From Bombyx mori (taxonomy: Eukaryota > Arthropoda > Insecta > Lepidoptera > Bombycidae): DNA of 64,000 bases. Made by a program: the position numbers and the translations under genes. The stretch is from the NCBI RefSeq assembly GCF_030269925.1, contig NC_085124.1:13640001-13704000 (forward strand), written 5' to 3'. The notes beneath the pieces are model-generated. The model did no database searches and was not told where the DNA came from. It was given only the letters and a program-made list of their open reading frames with translations. Below, piece by piece: positions 55,177-64,000 of this stretch (position 1 is the first letter of the stretch; each line of letters begins with the position of its first letter).

Positions 55177-55345
55177 TGATAGCCTAAAGAGGTTATTACA
55201 ACTACGTGCTGACTAGTTTGGTAGTACACGGGGTTCATACCGGGAGGATTTACTACCGCAACAGCAGGTGTAGTGCTTCGCAGAATCCTAATTGCAATCA
55301 CGACCCATTGGGAAGATCCGGCTAGAAAGTCAAAGGGTTTTAAGG
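55177..55345 (-). mobile_element. Family C copy, heavily decayed
   Basis: AAAGAGGTTATTACAAC, GTACACGGGGTTCATACCGG, GTGCTTCGCAGAATCC and GGGAAGATCCGGCTAGAAAG. Confidence 0.65.
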
Positions 55346-55475
55346 GTTATGTCTACCGGAGGGCTCGGTAAAGTGAAACATAAATAATTATACTAGCGAA
55401 TTTAAATTATTTTGGGTAAAAAAATCCCTGTTAGAACTGTGATAAAATGTGTTTTATTAGATTGATCAGACATTT

Positions 55476-55735
55476 ATAATTATAATTTGCGTAATTACTG
55501 GTGGAAGGACCTCTTATGAGTCCGCGCGGGTGGGTACCACCACCCTGCCTATTTCTGCCGTGAAGCAGTAATGCGTTTCGTTTTGAAGGGTGGGGCAGCC
55601 GTTGTTACTATACTTGAGGCCTTAGAACTCATCTCTCAAGGTGGGTAGCGCCATTTACGTTGTAGATGTCTATGGGCTCCGGTTACCACTTAACACCAGG
55701 TGGGCCTTGAGCACGTCCACCCATCTATGCCAAAA
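55476..55735 (+). mobile_element. Family A copy
   Basis: ATTATAATTTGCGTAATTACTGG to CCACCCATCTATGCCAAAATAA. Includes the start of the SINE linker and a degraded A tail. Confidence 0.9.
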
Positions 55736-55979
55736 TAACAACCTAAAAGTAGATGTAGACATAATTTTCTTTCAAATTTTTTTTCTCAAAAAGGAACATG
55801 AGCATTTTATTTTCAAGGAACTTATGAAATAAATACAATTTAACCGTATTCTCTGCACTAAACGCAGCTCGTGTCATAGAAGACCTACATCCAGTTTTCT
55901 ACTATTATAAGTTACCTAATAATATTTGTGAGAGTTAGTAATAATGCATAGTTCTTAGTAACAAGGATTTTTTTATATT

Positions 55980-56310
55980 CCGTTGAAGCTTGGACTCACG
56001 GGCCGCTTGATGTAGAATGGTCAACGGAGACAAAAGATAGTATAATGCGAATGATACTTTGAGTCATGAGGTCGAAATCTCAATTGTCTCGTACAAAGGC
56101 TTTCCCACCCTTCAAACTACTAAGCTATACTGCTGCACAATGGTCATTCCTACCACCAATAATTACGTATAACTTTTGCGATTTTGATATTCCTTCATCG
56201 TGGTAGTAATTTGTACCAGCCCGAGGGGTTTCAACACCGGAATTGTTGTATCTCTTGGTACGAGCACACCAGGGGTTCTCTATACTTGAAGCCACGAAAA
56301 CTTCAGAGTT
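55980..56310 (-). mobile_element. tRNA-headed SINE, heavily decayed
   Basis: TGAGGTCGAAATCTC, CCCACCCTTCAAACTAC, TACCACCAATAATTACG, CCTTCATCGTGGTAG and GTTTCAACACCGG (B-box side), with GAAGCCACGAAAAC at the far end. Ordered as in the full SINE but with many changes. Confidence 0.6.
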
Positions 56311-57664
56311 AATTTTGTTTGCATTTTTTTTTGATTCATAAAATTTAACTGCCAGATTTAGTTTTCTTATCTATGGGAATGTTTAATAAAATCGTAGACA
56401 GGCGGTGATTGTGTATTCCATTTAAAAATGTATGTATATATATTTGAAGACATGAGTGGATGAAGGGGTTAAGTATCATTTTTATGATTTTTGAATTTTT
56501 ACATTGAATGAAGGTGTTATGTACCTATAAACCATATTAGACCTTAAAACTCCAGACTTAAAGGCTGTTTCTGGAAATTGCATGTGATGAAGGAGTTATG
56601 TAAAAGTATGTTGGCCGTTTTCTCAAAATTAACAAATTTTATCATATCCCCTTCATCCACTCATGCCTTCATTTGATTGTGCAGTATAAACAATGAATAA
56701 AAAAAAAATATAAGAGTTCTCTGCTTATCTTGAGCTATGTGGCACTCTGTTTGACTTGGGGCTTAATCTTTGCGATAAAAGGATCCGAGATTCAGATAAG
56801 CACCAACCACCTTCTCCATTATAGTTAGGGTATTTTTTTATTACAACGGGGTCGCGTTTGAAACACTTCCTCGGAATTAACTTGGATTTCGTAAGTAGTA
56901 AGTATTTAGATTTTGTCAAATCTTACCAAATGGTTGGCGCCATTGTTATGGTGGTTTTTGTCAAGATACTGTTAGTTCTTTTAGTATTGATAAATATTTA
57001 ACAAAAAATAAAAATTGACGGTACTTAGTACAAAGTCCAAATATTGACCAATTAGATCTTAATGATCATCGTGATCAAGTAAACTATATAGAAAACAAAC
57101 CAAAAGTGGGAAACTGTAAAGTAAAATGAAGATATAAACGCGAAATTCAATCATAAATAAGGAAATATACCTTAAAAAGTACCGAAAATAAGTCCCTATA
57201 ATTTAATGTTTTCTTTTCCATTCACTCATTCGGGTAAGGATATTATTAAGCTAAGGTAACAGAAGTCCTTGATACATATACGTTTGAAGTCGAGTTAATT
57301 GGACGCCTTGAAGTTGATGAAAATTATGTTGAAAGATATCGCTGCATAATATTATTATTACACAGGGAGAAATAGGTCTAGCCAAGAAAACCTCACTTAA
57401 AGAGCTACGATTCACGAAAATTGAAAAAAAGAGAAATACATAAAAATATATATAGGTATGACGAATAGACACTGGTTCCATGGTGTTTTTAAAATGATTG
57501 AAGCGTTGCTGATCATCATTCATCTCTTCATCTCATCATCATTATCATTGCCTTCCATAGTGACAGTAATTAAGACTCGCTTTTCCAATGAATTCCATTT
57601 ATTACATTTCAAGTGTCCGATAACAATATAGAGCTCCGCTTCAGTCGGCTGCTCGAGTTTGAAT
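56311..57664. other. No gene recognised
   Basis: AT-rich. Two related phrases, GATGAAGGGGTTAAGTATC (56459) and GATGAAGGAGTTATGTAAAA (56587), are loosely repeated, along with TCCCCTTCATCCACTC (56647) in inverse sense. Short ORFs at 56725-57523 (minus) are unsupported. Confidence 0.4.
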
Positions 57665-57674
57665 ATTTTGTGCG

Positions 57675-58095
57675 TTTTTTTCCTAACTATGCTGATAGCC
57701 TTGAGAGGCTATTTCAGCGTAACCTTAACAAGTAGGTGAGCTCGCGGGGCTTAAACCTGACGACGTTGGTAACACGAATCCTATCAAGAGCCGTGCTTCG
57801 TGAATCTACCACCGGATTGGAAACGCGACCCACTGAGAAGATCCGGCGAGAAACTCAGTGGGTTGTATCTGTGGGCTAATTTACTCGCCGAGCCCTTCGA
57901 CGTAAGCGACGGATTCGACGAGAACGATAAGCGGTGCTTGGGGTACCTAAAAGCACCGTTAGTGGATCGGGAGGATCCGAAATGACGTGTTTTGAGCAAC
58001 GTGGACTGTTTACCATTTGGTCTACAGGATCGGCTATGTAGTTTCCGACGGCCACGACGAGAGGATTCTCGTGTCGTACCGCTTTATCGAAGTGT
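57675..58095 (-). mobile_element. Family C copy, full length, with 9-bp target duplication
   Basis: TTTTTTTCCTAACTATGCTGA to GCCGCTTTATCGAAGTG. It is flanked by TTTTGTGCG at 57666-57674 and 58096-58104. The duplication shows that CGAAGTG is the true 5' end of the element, not a random truncation. The 5' half holds an open minus frame (KHFDKAVRHENPLVVAVGNY, SDPPDPLTVLLG). Confidence 0.93.
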
Positions 58096-58104
58096 TTTTG
58101 TGCG

Positions 58105-58787
58105 ACAATAGTCACTCTTATTTATAGTAGAAAGTGGGGGTAGCTTAGTCATGAATTCTCTTAAATGCTGTCTCAAACAGTTGTTGACATGCGTAACATT
58201 AAAGAAACAGTTAAAGTCAACTATTTTTAGTTGACTAAATAGTGACATTGCGCCGACATATTATAGTATAAAAAATCGGACGGATTCAGATGTTTGTATG
58301 AACAAAACACCGGTTGACTTCCTCTTAAGATCGGAGAGTGAATGGATGAATAGAACCACGCTCATGAATACATATATCGCCAAAGTATAGGTATCCATTA
58401 GCTTTGCAGCCTGACCGTGTAACGGGCGTGATAGAGAACGATTTATCTTAATGCCTTAAAAGTCTAAAACCAATGAATTTCACGGTAACCTTTTTAACTT
58501 AAGCAGCGTTCGAAGGTTTATCTACCTCATAGTAATCGCCGGAGGGCCAATTAAGGGTTATTTGGTTCACAAAACAGCCGACACAATACGGGTTAAGAGA
58601 TTAGTTTCTGTATAATGTGCCCTGCACAATGATCGAGTTGAACGTGCGTTTTTAAAATACTTGGTTAATATTTGTTCGTGTTTGAGAGTTTATATAGCAA
58701 AGTTCACTAGGTTCCACTGATAGCATGAGAGTAATTATCGGAAGCCGCTTGTGATCAGAAGGACTGTGAGCTCGTCCCGTTATATAC
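58105..58787. other. No recognised feature
   Basis: Mixed composition. A short AGTCAACTA/TAGTTGACT hairpin lies near 58217. Nothing else. Confidence 0.35.
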
Positions 58788-58789
58788 TT

Positions 58790-59035
58790 CCCGGTCACCA
58801 TCCTTATCGAACCCGTCGCGGTGGTTCGGCGAGTAAATTAACCCATAGACACAGCCCATTGAGTTTCTCGCCGGACCTATTCAGTGGGTCGCGTTTCCGA
58901 TCCGGTGGTAGGTTCTGGGAAGAACTGCTCTGGACTAGTGTTAACAACGCCACCAGGTTTGAGTCCCTAGAACTTACCTACTCGCTAGGTTACGCTGGCA
59001 TAGCCTCTCAAGGCTACTACTAGCTTAGGTAAGAA
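58790..59035 (+). mobile_element. Family C copy, sense orientation
   Basis: CCGGTCACCATCCTTATCG, GAGTTTCTCGCCGGACC, CGATCCGGTGGTAGG and CCTCTCAAGGCTACTACTAGC to GTAAGAAAGAATAATAA. Diverged, with a small deletion. Confidence 0.8.
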
Positions 59036-59324
59036 AGAATAATAATACATGTACTTCAATTTCAAAGATCAGGTTGGTGGTATTAGGTGGCCTTAGATAA
59101 GTAGTATAGCGGTTATTATCATAGAATAGAAGGAAACCAGTTAAAACCTGAAGTTCGATACTTTGCAAGATAAACTTGCTTAAATAGTTATACAAGCTGC
59201 AAATATTAATGCTGCGATCATCGATCTACAAAGCATGGCACCGGCTCTGAAGAAGATCTTGAATTTGTAGATTCCTATTCTTAATTTACAACGCTTTAGT
59301 ATTAACTGTAAAATAATTAACGAT

Positions 59325-59578
59325 TTTTTTTTTTGTTTTTTTTTTTTATTGCTTAGATGGATGGACGAACTCACAGCCCACCTGGTGTTAAGTGGTTACT
59401 GGAGACCATAGACATCTACAACCTAAATGCGCCACCCACCTCGGGATATAAGTTCTAAGGTCTCAGTATAGTTACAACGGCTACCCCTTCGAACCGAAAC
59501 GCATTACTGCTTCACGGCGGAAATAGGCGGGGTGGTGGTACCTACCCGCGCGGACTCACAAGAGGTCCTACCACCAGT
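59325..59578 (-). mobile_element. Family A copy
   Basis: T-run and ATTGCTTAGATGGATGG to AGGTCCTACCACCAGTTG. A 10-bp deletion lies in the CCCACCCTTCAAACC block. Confidence 0.92.
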
Positions 59579-60324
59579 TGATATTAGCTAAAAACTAAAC
59601 AGGGATTTTTATTAAAGTAACTAATTATTAAATTTAAATTGGTAACACAATTGATTGAGTCGTGTGAATAAAATAAATTGTCTAATTTAGAAACCGATGA
59701 TTGTATGAGATAGCATGGCATAATAGTTTTTCGCAGAAATAGGTAGACCTCACTGTAAGGTCATTGATCTAGTCGTGACGAACTGAATGCGTAAAGTCAT
59801 GACTTTAAAAATTGTATCCTCTGTGAGTTTAATAAAGAAAAATATATATTTAAAACATCACACGATATACGTGTTTATAATATATTTAGGGCGAGGCCGA
59901 CGGTCCTTACCGGCTTACGTATGTGTACATTCCTGTAGCCAGCAAAAGCTTATATAGCTATAAAAACATAATGCCCGAAAGCTCTTTGCATATATACAAA
60001 ATGTAAAGAGAGAAATATTTCAGATAATTTATCAAAGCCAAATTTATTGAAGCTCGCAAACCTCTATTGTCGCGTCCTTGGAAATGAGCTTTAAATGTTA
60101 TGCATAATAATTTCATTGTAAGCTCTTATTTAAATACTAATTGGGGGCTTACGTGGTTCTCGGTTTATTTCATGATTTGGGTGAGCAAAACGTTAATTTA
60201 GCTTAGTATTTTTCCGTTACTGCGAACTGCCCGAATTAGTTGACAAACAAATTAGTCGACAAAATTATTAGTTGACCGCCACTCCATTGGGAAACCAGCA
60301 AATCGCAAATTAGCTTTACATTCG
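59579..60324. other. No recognised feature
   Basis: AT-rich. GAATTAGTTGACAAACAAATTAGTCGAC-type short direct repeats (near 60233-60262; motif ATTAGTTGAC) are the only structure. Confidence 0.35.
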
Positions 60325-60600
60325 GGACTTCTTGAGTGAGTCCGCGCGGGTGGGTACCATCACCCTGCCTATTTCTGCCGTGAAGCAATAATGCGTTTCG
60401 GTTTGAAGGGTGGGGCAGCCGTTGTAACTATACTTGAGACCTTAGAACTTATATCTCAAGGTGGGTGGCGCATTTACGTTGTAGATGTCTATGGGCTCCA
60501 GTAACCACTTAACATCAGGTGGGCTGTGAGCTCGTCCACCCATCTAAGCAATAAAAAAAAAAAAGAGCTCGTCCACCCATCTAAGCAAATAAGAAAAAAA
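60325..60600 (+). mobile_element. Family A copy with duplicated tail
   Basis: GGACTTCTTGAGTGAGTCCG to CTAAGCAATAAAAAAAAAAAA (60564). GAGCTCGTCCACCCATCTA then occurs again (60565-60583) with a second A-rich tail. Confidence 0.9.
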
Positions 60601-60867
60601 GCAAAGAAAGTTGACCAAAGACTTGATAATATCCGCTGCCGCTAAATTAGTGTGAACGGTCCCCAACAATACCGTGGAAACATTTAACCGGCGCCGAAAA
60701 CGTGTGGTTTCCGCTTAGAATACCACTTAATGGTTGCTCGCGGATAATTCAAGAGATCCGTTTCGATATGGTTTGTTAAAACACTACTTTTTATTAAAAC
60801 GTTACATGAAACACTCGTGGATGTAATTTTTTTATCATTTCCTTAATAAGCACGGCCCGAACGAAAC

Positions 60868-60935
60868 AACAGAGAGAGAGAGAGAGAGACAAAGGGAGAC
60901 AGAAAGAGAGAGAGACCGAGAGACAGAGAGAGAGA
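60868..60935. repeat. (GA)n-rich microsatellite
   Basis: AGAGAGAGAGAGAGAGAGAC followed by interrupted GAGA/GACA units. Purine-only on this strand. Confidence 0.95.
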
Positions 60936-61528
60936 AGTTATAAGATCGTATACAGGGTGTAATTAAAACTACTTTGAACATTTTGTATCGCGTTTTTTTA
61001 TTGTCATTACACTATTTCCAATGTTACGAATACCTTCAACAGTTTTCGTTGTCGCAGATGATTATTAAGACACAGAACGACTAGTACTAGATTAATACTG
61101 CTATTTGTAGTTTTAATTATCTCTATGGCTCGTGAAAGTTGGAGAAAATTTTATACAAGATGTCGAAAGTGATTGTTCGCAAATTCGGATTGTAAATAAT
61201 AAACATTACGGTCAAATTAACGGAGATTATTATTCATTTAAAATGTAAATACCTTGTTGTTATAGTAAGATCATTAACACATTGAGTGCTTACCACTCGT
61301 ATCCGAGTGGGGAGGGCCCTATTAGCGGTGCCGCCCACTCGGATACGAGTGAGCAGCAAGTGAATTTTGTAGTTGTCAGTAACCGCCGGCGATTGTGGCG
61401 AGTGTATATTGGTTTGCGTGGCCACTCTGCCAATACATTCGACTTACGAAAACGCGTATTGGTTTTATATTTACAGTTTAATAGTGACTGGTACACACGA
61501 TCATATCAAAGGTATTGTTCGATCAAAA

Positions 61529-61836
61529 TGGATAGTAGGGCTGGGCCATCTAGAAGTAAAAATAGATCGAAAACATCAACACCTAGTAGTAGAAAAAAAC
61601 GTTGGTTGAGTGATGACTCGGAAGGTTCTGAAGGATTTAGTGATGAAGAAGTGTGTTCGCAACGAGCTCAGGAGGAGCAGTTGTCTTCAAGTTCAGAGGA
61701 ATCTAGTTGCGGCAGTGATGACAGTATCTTTGATACAAGACTGAAACTGAAAACGCTCAGCCGTGGACCACCAGCTCAGTCTTCAAGGTCATCTGCCGCA
61801 AAGACGACGAAAAATTTTGTTTTAACTTTTCTGTGA
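61529..61836 (+). pseudogene. N-terminal fragment of a piggyBac-like transposase (acidic, Ser-rich)
   Basis: From the internal Met (61529) the 102-codon frame reads MDSRAGPSRSKNRSKTSTPS, then KKRWLSDDSEGSEGFSDEEV and SSSSEESSCGSDDSIFDT. A basic start followed by a Ser/Asp/Glu-rich low-complexity stretch is the usual disordered N-terminus of piggyBac-family transposases. The catalytic domain and Cys-rich C-terminus are absent, and the frame ends with KNFVLTFL and a stop. It sits inside the TTAA-flanked element. The upstream in-frame ATG at 61282 lies in the terminal repeats. The assignment rests on position and composition, not on a domain. Confidence 0.5.
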
Positions 61837-61889
61837 AGAAATCACCTTCAGTGTTTTAATTAAACTTATAATTATGATTTTTATACGTT

Positions 61890-62112
61890 TGATTGTATTG
61901 ATAATTATGATTATATCATTGCTTCGCTTAGATTTAAGACATTTATGCCTTCTTAAATAAATAACCGTTAAGTGCGTGTTATATTTTAAACTTAAGCTTA
62001 TAATTATGATTATATCGTTACCTACTTTGCTCAGATTTAAGATATTTATACCTTCTTAAATAAATAACAATTCAAGTGCGTGTTATATTTTAAACTTAAA
62101 CTTATAATTATG
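61890..62112. repeat. Two tandem ~100-bp repeats inside the piggyBac-like element
   Basis: ATAATTATGATTATATC followed by GCTTAGATTTAAGAC-like sequence, CTTCTTAAATAAATAAC and AAGTGCGTGTTATATTTTAA occurs at about 61901 and 62000, with a partial third start at about 62104. Confidence 0.8.
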
Positions 62113-62343
62113 ATGTTTTTGATACTTTTGATTGTATTCGGATCCGAGTGTCCGGCATTTGGCGTGCTATGTGCCGACCACTCGGATCCGAAAAAGGTGT
62201 TTTTTTATTAAAATAATAATATTATCAACATACTTTCATCCATATTTTTAAACATACATATATACTTAATCAATATACGCTATAAAAATAATTGGTTTCT
62301 GGCTAATAATTTTATATCATTTCGTCGGCAGCAAATGTGTTAA

Positions 62344-62799
62344 AATTTGTCGTGAACAAGCAATAAAACACGAAAGTAGTCGATGAATCGAAGTCGTAAA
62401 TTGGCTATTTTCCTCATTTTTTTCAGTATGGTAATTGGATTCTTGCGATGCCATTGCTGCCAGGGTCGTATTTATAAAATAAAATATTTTTTTTTTTAAT
62501 AATTTTTTTATATTTTAAACTTACTCTGTACTCTGTAATGCGAAACCAGAGCGGATATAATTTTTTTTTATTGTTATGCATTGGGATGAAATTTAATCAT
62601 GTATCATCATGTTTTCCTAAACTTTGCACTTTCGCAAACGCTAAACACTTAATGACTCACCGCTTTTACACTTTTAAACTTGAAAAAATATTAGATTAAT
62701 ATAATGAAACAATACATACAACTTCGCTCCTTGCGTTCGCGCCAAATAAGAACCGTCAGTCGATTTACAATTTGTCCTTCTCTACTTATTTATTCGTTG
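62344..62799. repeat. AT-rich, with a fragment related to the 24225 repeat
   Basis: 62580-62760 carries TTTTACACTTTTAAACTTGAA and ACAACTTCGCTCCTTGCGTTC, similar to the right end of 24225-24665. The remainder is AT-rich and unassigned. Confidence 0.45.
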
Positions 62800-63250
62800 G
62801 TACCTAAGGGGCTATTCCAACTATGCCCGGACGTGTAGGTGAGCTCACGGACTCAACCTGAGAGAATTCGTTAACACTAGCCCCAGCATAAGCAGCGCTT
62901 CGCAGAATGCCGTGAAGCAGTAATGCGTTTCGGTTTGAAGGGTGGGGCAGCCCTTGTAACTACACTTGAGACCTTAGAACTTATATATCTCAAGGTGGGT
63001 GGCGCATTTACGTTGTGGATGTCTATGGGCTCCAGTAACCACTTAACACCAGGTGGGCTGTGAGCTCGTCCACCCATCTAAGCAATAAAAAAAATATCTA
63101 CCAGCGGGTCGGAATAGCGACCCACTGAGAAGATCCGGCGAGAAATTCTATTAGAGATTTCTATTCTATTTTATTAGAGAGATAAACTATTTATCGTTAA
63201 GTCGACGAGTTCGATAAGGACGGTGACCGGTGCTTGAAGAGCCTAAAAGG
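62800..63250 (-). mobile_element. Family C copy interrupted by a family A copy
   Basis: 62800-62908 (GGTGTAGGTGAGCTC-type block, GCTTCGCAGAAT) resumes at 63096 (ATCTACCAGCGGGTCGG, GATCCGGCGAGAAATTC) and continues to GACGGTGACCGGTGCTTGAAG. An ATTAGAGA-type duplication lies at 63142-63185. Confidence 0.85.
62909..63095 (+). mobile_element. Family A copy nested in a family C copy
   Basis: GCCGTGAAGCAGTAATGCG to CTAAGCAATAAAAAAAAT. It is inserted in CGCAGAAT/ATCTACC, with AT or AAT as the probable short target repeat. Confidence 0.9.
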
Positions 63251-63412
63251 ACAAAGAGTGGATACACGGAATTCAAAATTATTCTCTTACGTTGCTTGTC
63301 TTGTTACAACAAACCTACAGCCACTGACAGTGCTTAGTAATCACACAATGGATCAGTTTGTGGTAGAACGAAAAATATTTTTATTTACAATAGGTTTAAA
63401 AAAAATAGGCGG

Positions 63413-63516
63413 TATTCAGCGGCTTGGCTCTACCCCAGGCATTGGTGAAGTCCATGGGTGACGGTAACCACTCACCATCAGGTGGGCCGTATGCTCGTCT
63501 GCCTACAAGGGGAATA
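63413..63516 (+). mobile_element. Family B copy, sense orientation
   Basis: GGTATTCAGCGGCTTGGCTC, GGCATTGGTGAAGTCCATGG, CACTCACCATCAGGTGGGCC and CTGCCTACAAGGGGAATAAAAAA. The only plus-strand B copy. It shows that the A-rich tail is the 3' end. Confidence 0.88.
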
Positions 63517-64000
63517 AAAAAAATACATAAAAAATCCATTATTGACTTCAAATCTGACTGGATAATGTTTGTTTTATTTTCTTATTAAACATGTTTCATT
63601 CCTATGCGTGCAGTTAAAAAAGTTTAGTATAATAATATTTCCGGCCATAAATCTTCAGCTGTGGGTTTGCGATAACGGCTTTCTAACTAGTAAGCAGCTT
63701 TATGTACATATATTTATTTATAATATTATGGACTGTTTTAATAATATTACATAAATATTGTGTGATGTACATAAAAATGTATATTTAGAAAAGAATAAGC
63801 TGAGTTTCTTACCGTTTGTTCTTAATGAAGAAATTAATTGTAATTGCAAACCGATAGTAAAGTCACGAATGATCTAAAAGCACCTATGACAATCTATGTA
63901 CTTGCTTTTTTTATCTGATTTCAATTGCGAACAGTACGTTTCGCTTATGGAATTTCCTATCGGCAAGAACCGAACCTTTTAAGAGGCTCCGATGAGTATA
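63517..64000. other. No recognised feature to the window end
   Basis: AT-rich. The 61-codon frame at 63569-63754 is hydrophobic but unsupported. Confidence 0.4.

Larger units (their letters stand above)
61278..62339 (+). mobile_element. piggyBac-like element, internally deleted
   Basis: TTAA at 61274-61277 and 62340-62343 flanks ends CACATTGAGTGCTTACC and (minus strand) CACATTTGCTGCCGAC. The left subterminal region has a perfect 18-bp inverted repeat, CACTCGTATCCGAGTGGG / CCCACTCGGATACGAGTG (about 61292-61350). The right side has TTCGGATCCGAGTG / CACTCGGATCCGAA (about 62137-62191). TTAA duplication with subterminal hairpins fits the piggyBac superfamily. The DDD catalytic region is missing, so it is non-autonomous. 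Confidence 0.8.

Overview
The window looks like TE-saturated intergenic or intronic DNA from a lepidopteran, most likely a Bombyx silkworm. The evidence is AT-rich eukaryotic sequence with no operons, at least 25 copies of a repeat whose tail reads CTAAGCAATAAAA (here family A, which I associate from memory with the Bombyx BMC1-type LINE/SINE tail), about 19 copies of a second repeat around the motif GATCCGGCGAGAAACTC (families C and D, C being probably Bm1-like), and several Helitron families typical of moths. The family names come from memory and were not checked against a database. No complete host gene is visible.

Layout. 1-9 kb: family A, B and C copies, a foldback MITE (2.6 kb) and two Helitron-type rolling-circle elements joined head to tail (5.1 kb). 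9.3-10.05 kb: an unusually GC-rich, non-repeat open frame on the minus strand, the best candidate for a host exon. 11.9-15 kb: a 436-bp Helitron, SINEs with a tRNA-like head and a clean 72-nt hairpin (15.2 kb). 17.1 kb: a small minus-strand ORF with a signal-peptide-like start. 20-24 kb: more SINEs, two Helitrons and a frameshifted RTE-type LINE 3' end. 27.7-31.86 kb: the main coding content, a minus-strand CR1/L2-like LINE with an uninterrupted 948-codon endonuclease/reverse transcriptase ORF and a 5'-truncated ORF1. 32-43 kb: dense SINE-sized elements, several with target-site duplications, and further LINE tails. 44-49 kb: two inverted copies of a TIR element, head-to-head Helitrons forming a large hairpin, and a Helitron nested in a SINE with the empty site recoverable. 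51 kb: a LINE tail nested in a SINE. 52-60 kb: Helitrons and more SINEs. 61.3-62.3 kb: a TTAA-flanked piggyBac-like element that keeps only an N-terminal-like acidic ORF. 62.8-63.5 kb: an A-in-C nested insertion and a plus-strand family B copy.

Functionally the window is a parasite community. The CR1-like, RTE-like and jockey-like LINEs are the type of autonomous machinery. Families A to D are short retroposed elements that end in A-rich tails and carry LINE-like 3' ends or LINE C-terminal coding remnants. The Helitrons, MITEs and the piggyBac-like element are non-autonomous DNA elements. Nested insertions give relative ages at several points. Boundaries of diverged copies are approximate to roughly 5-20 bp.
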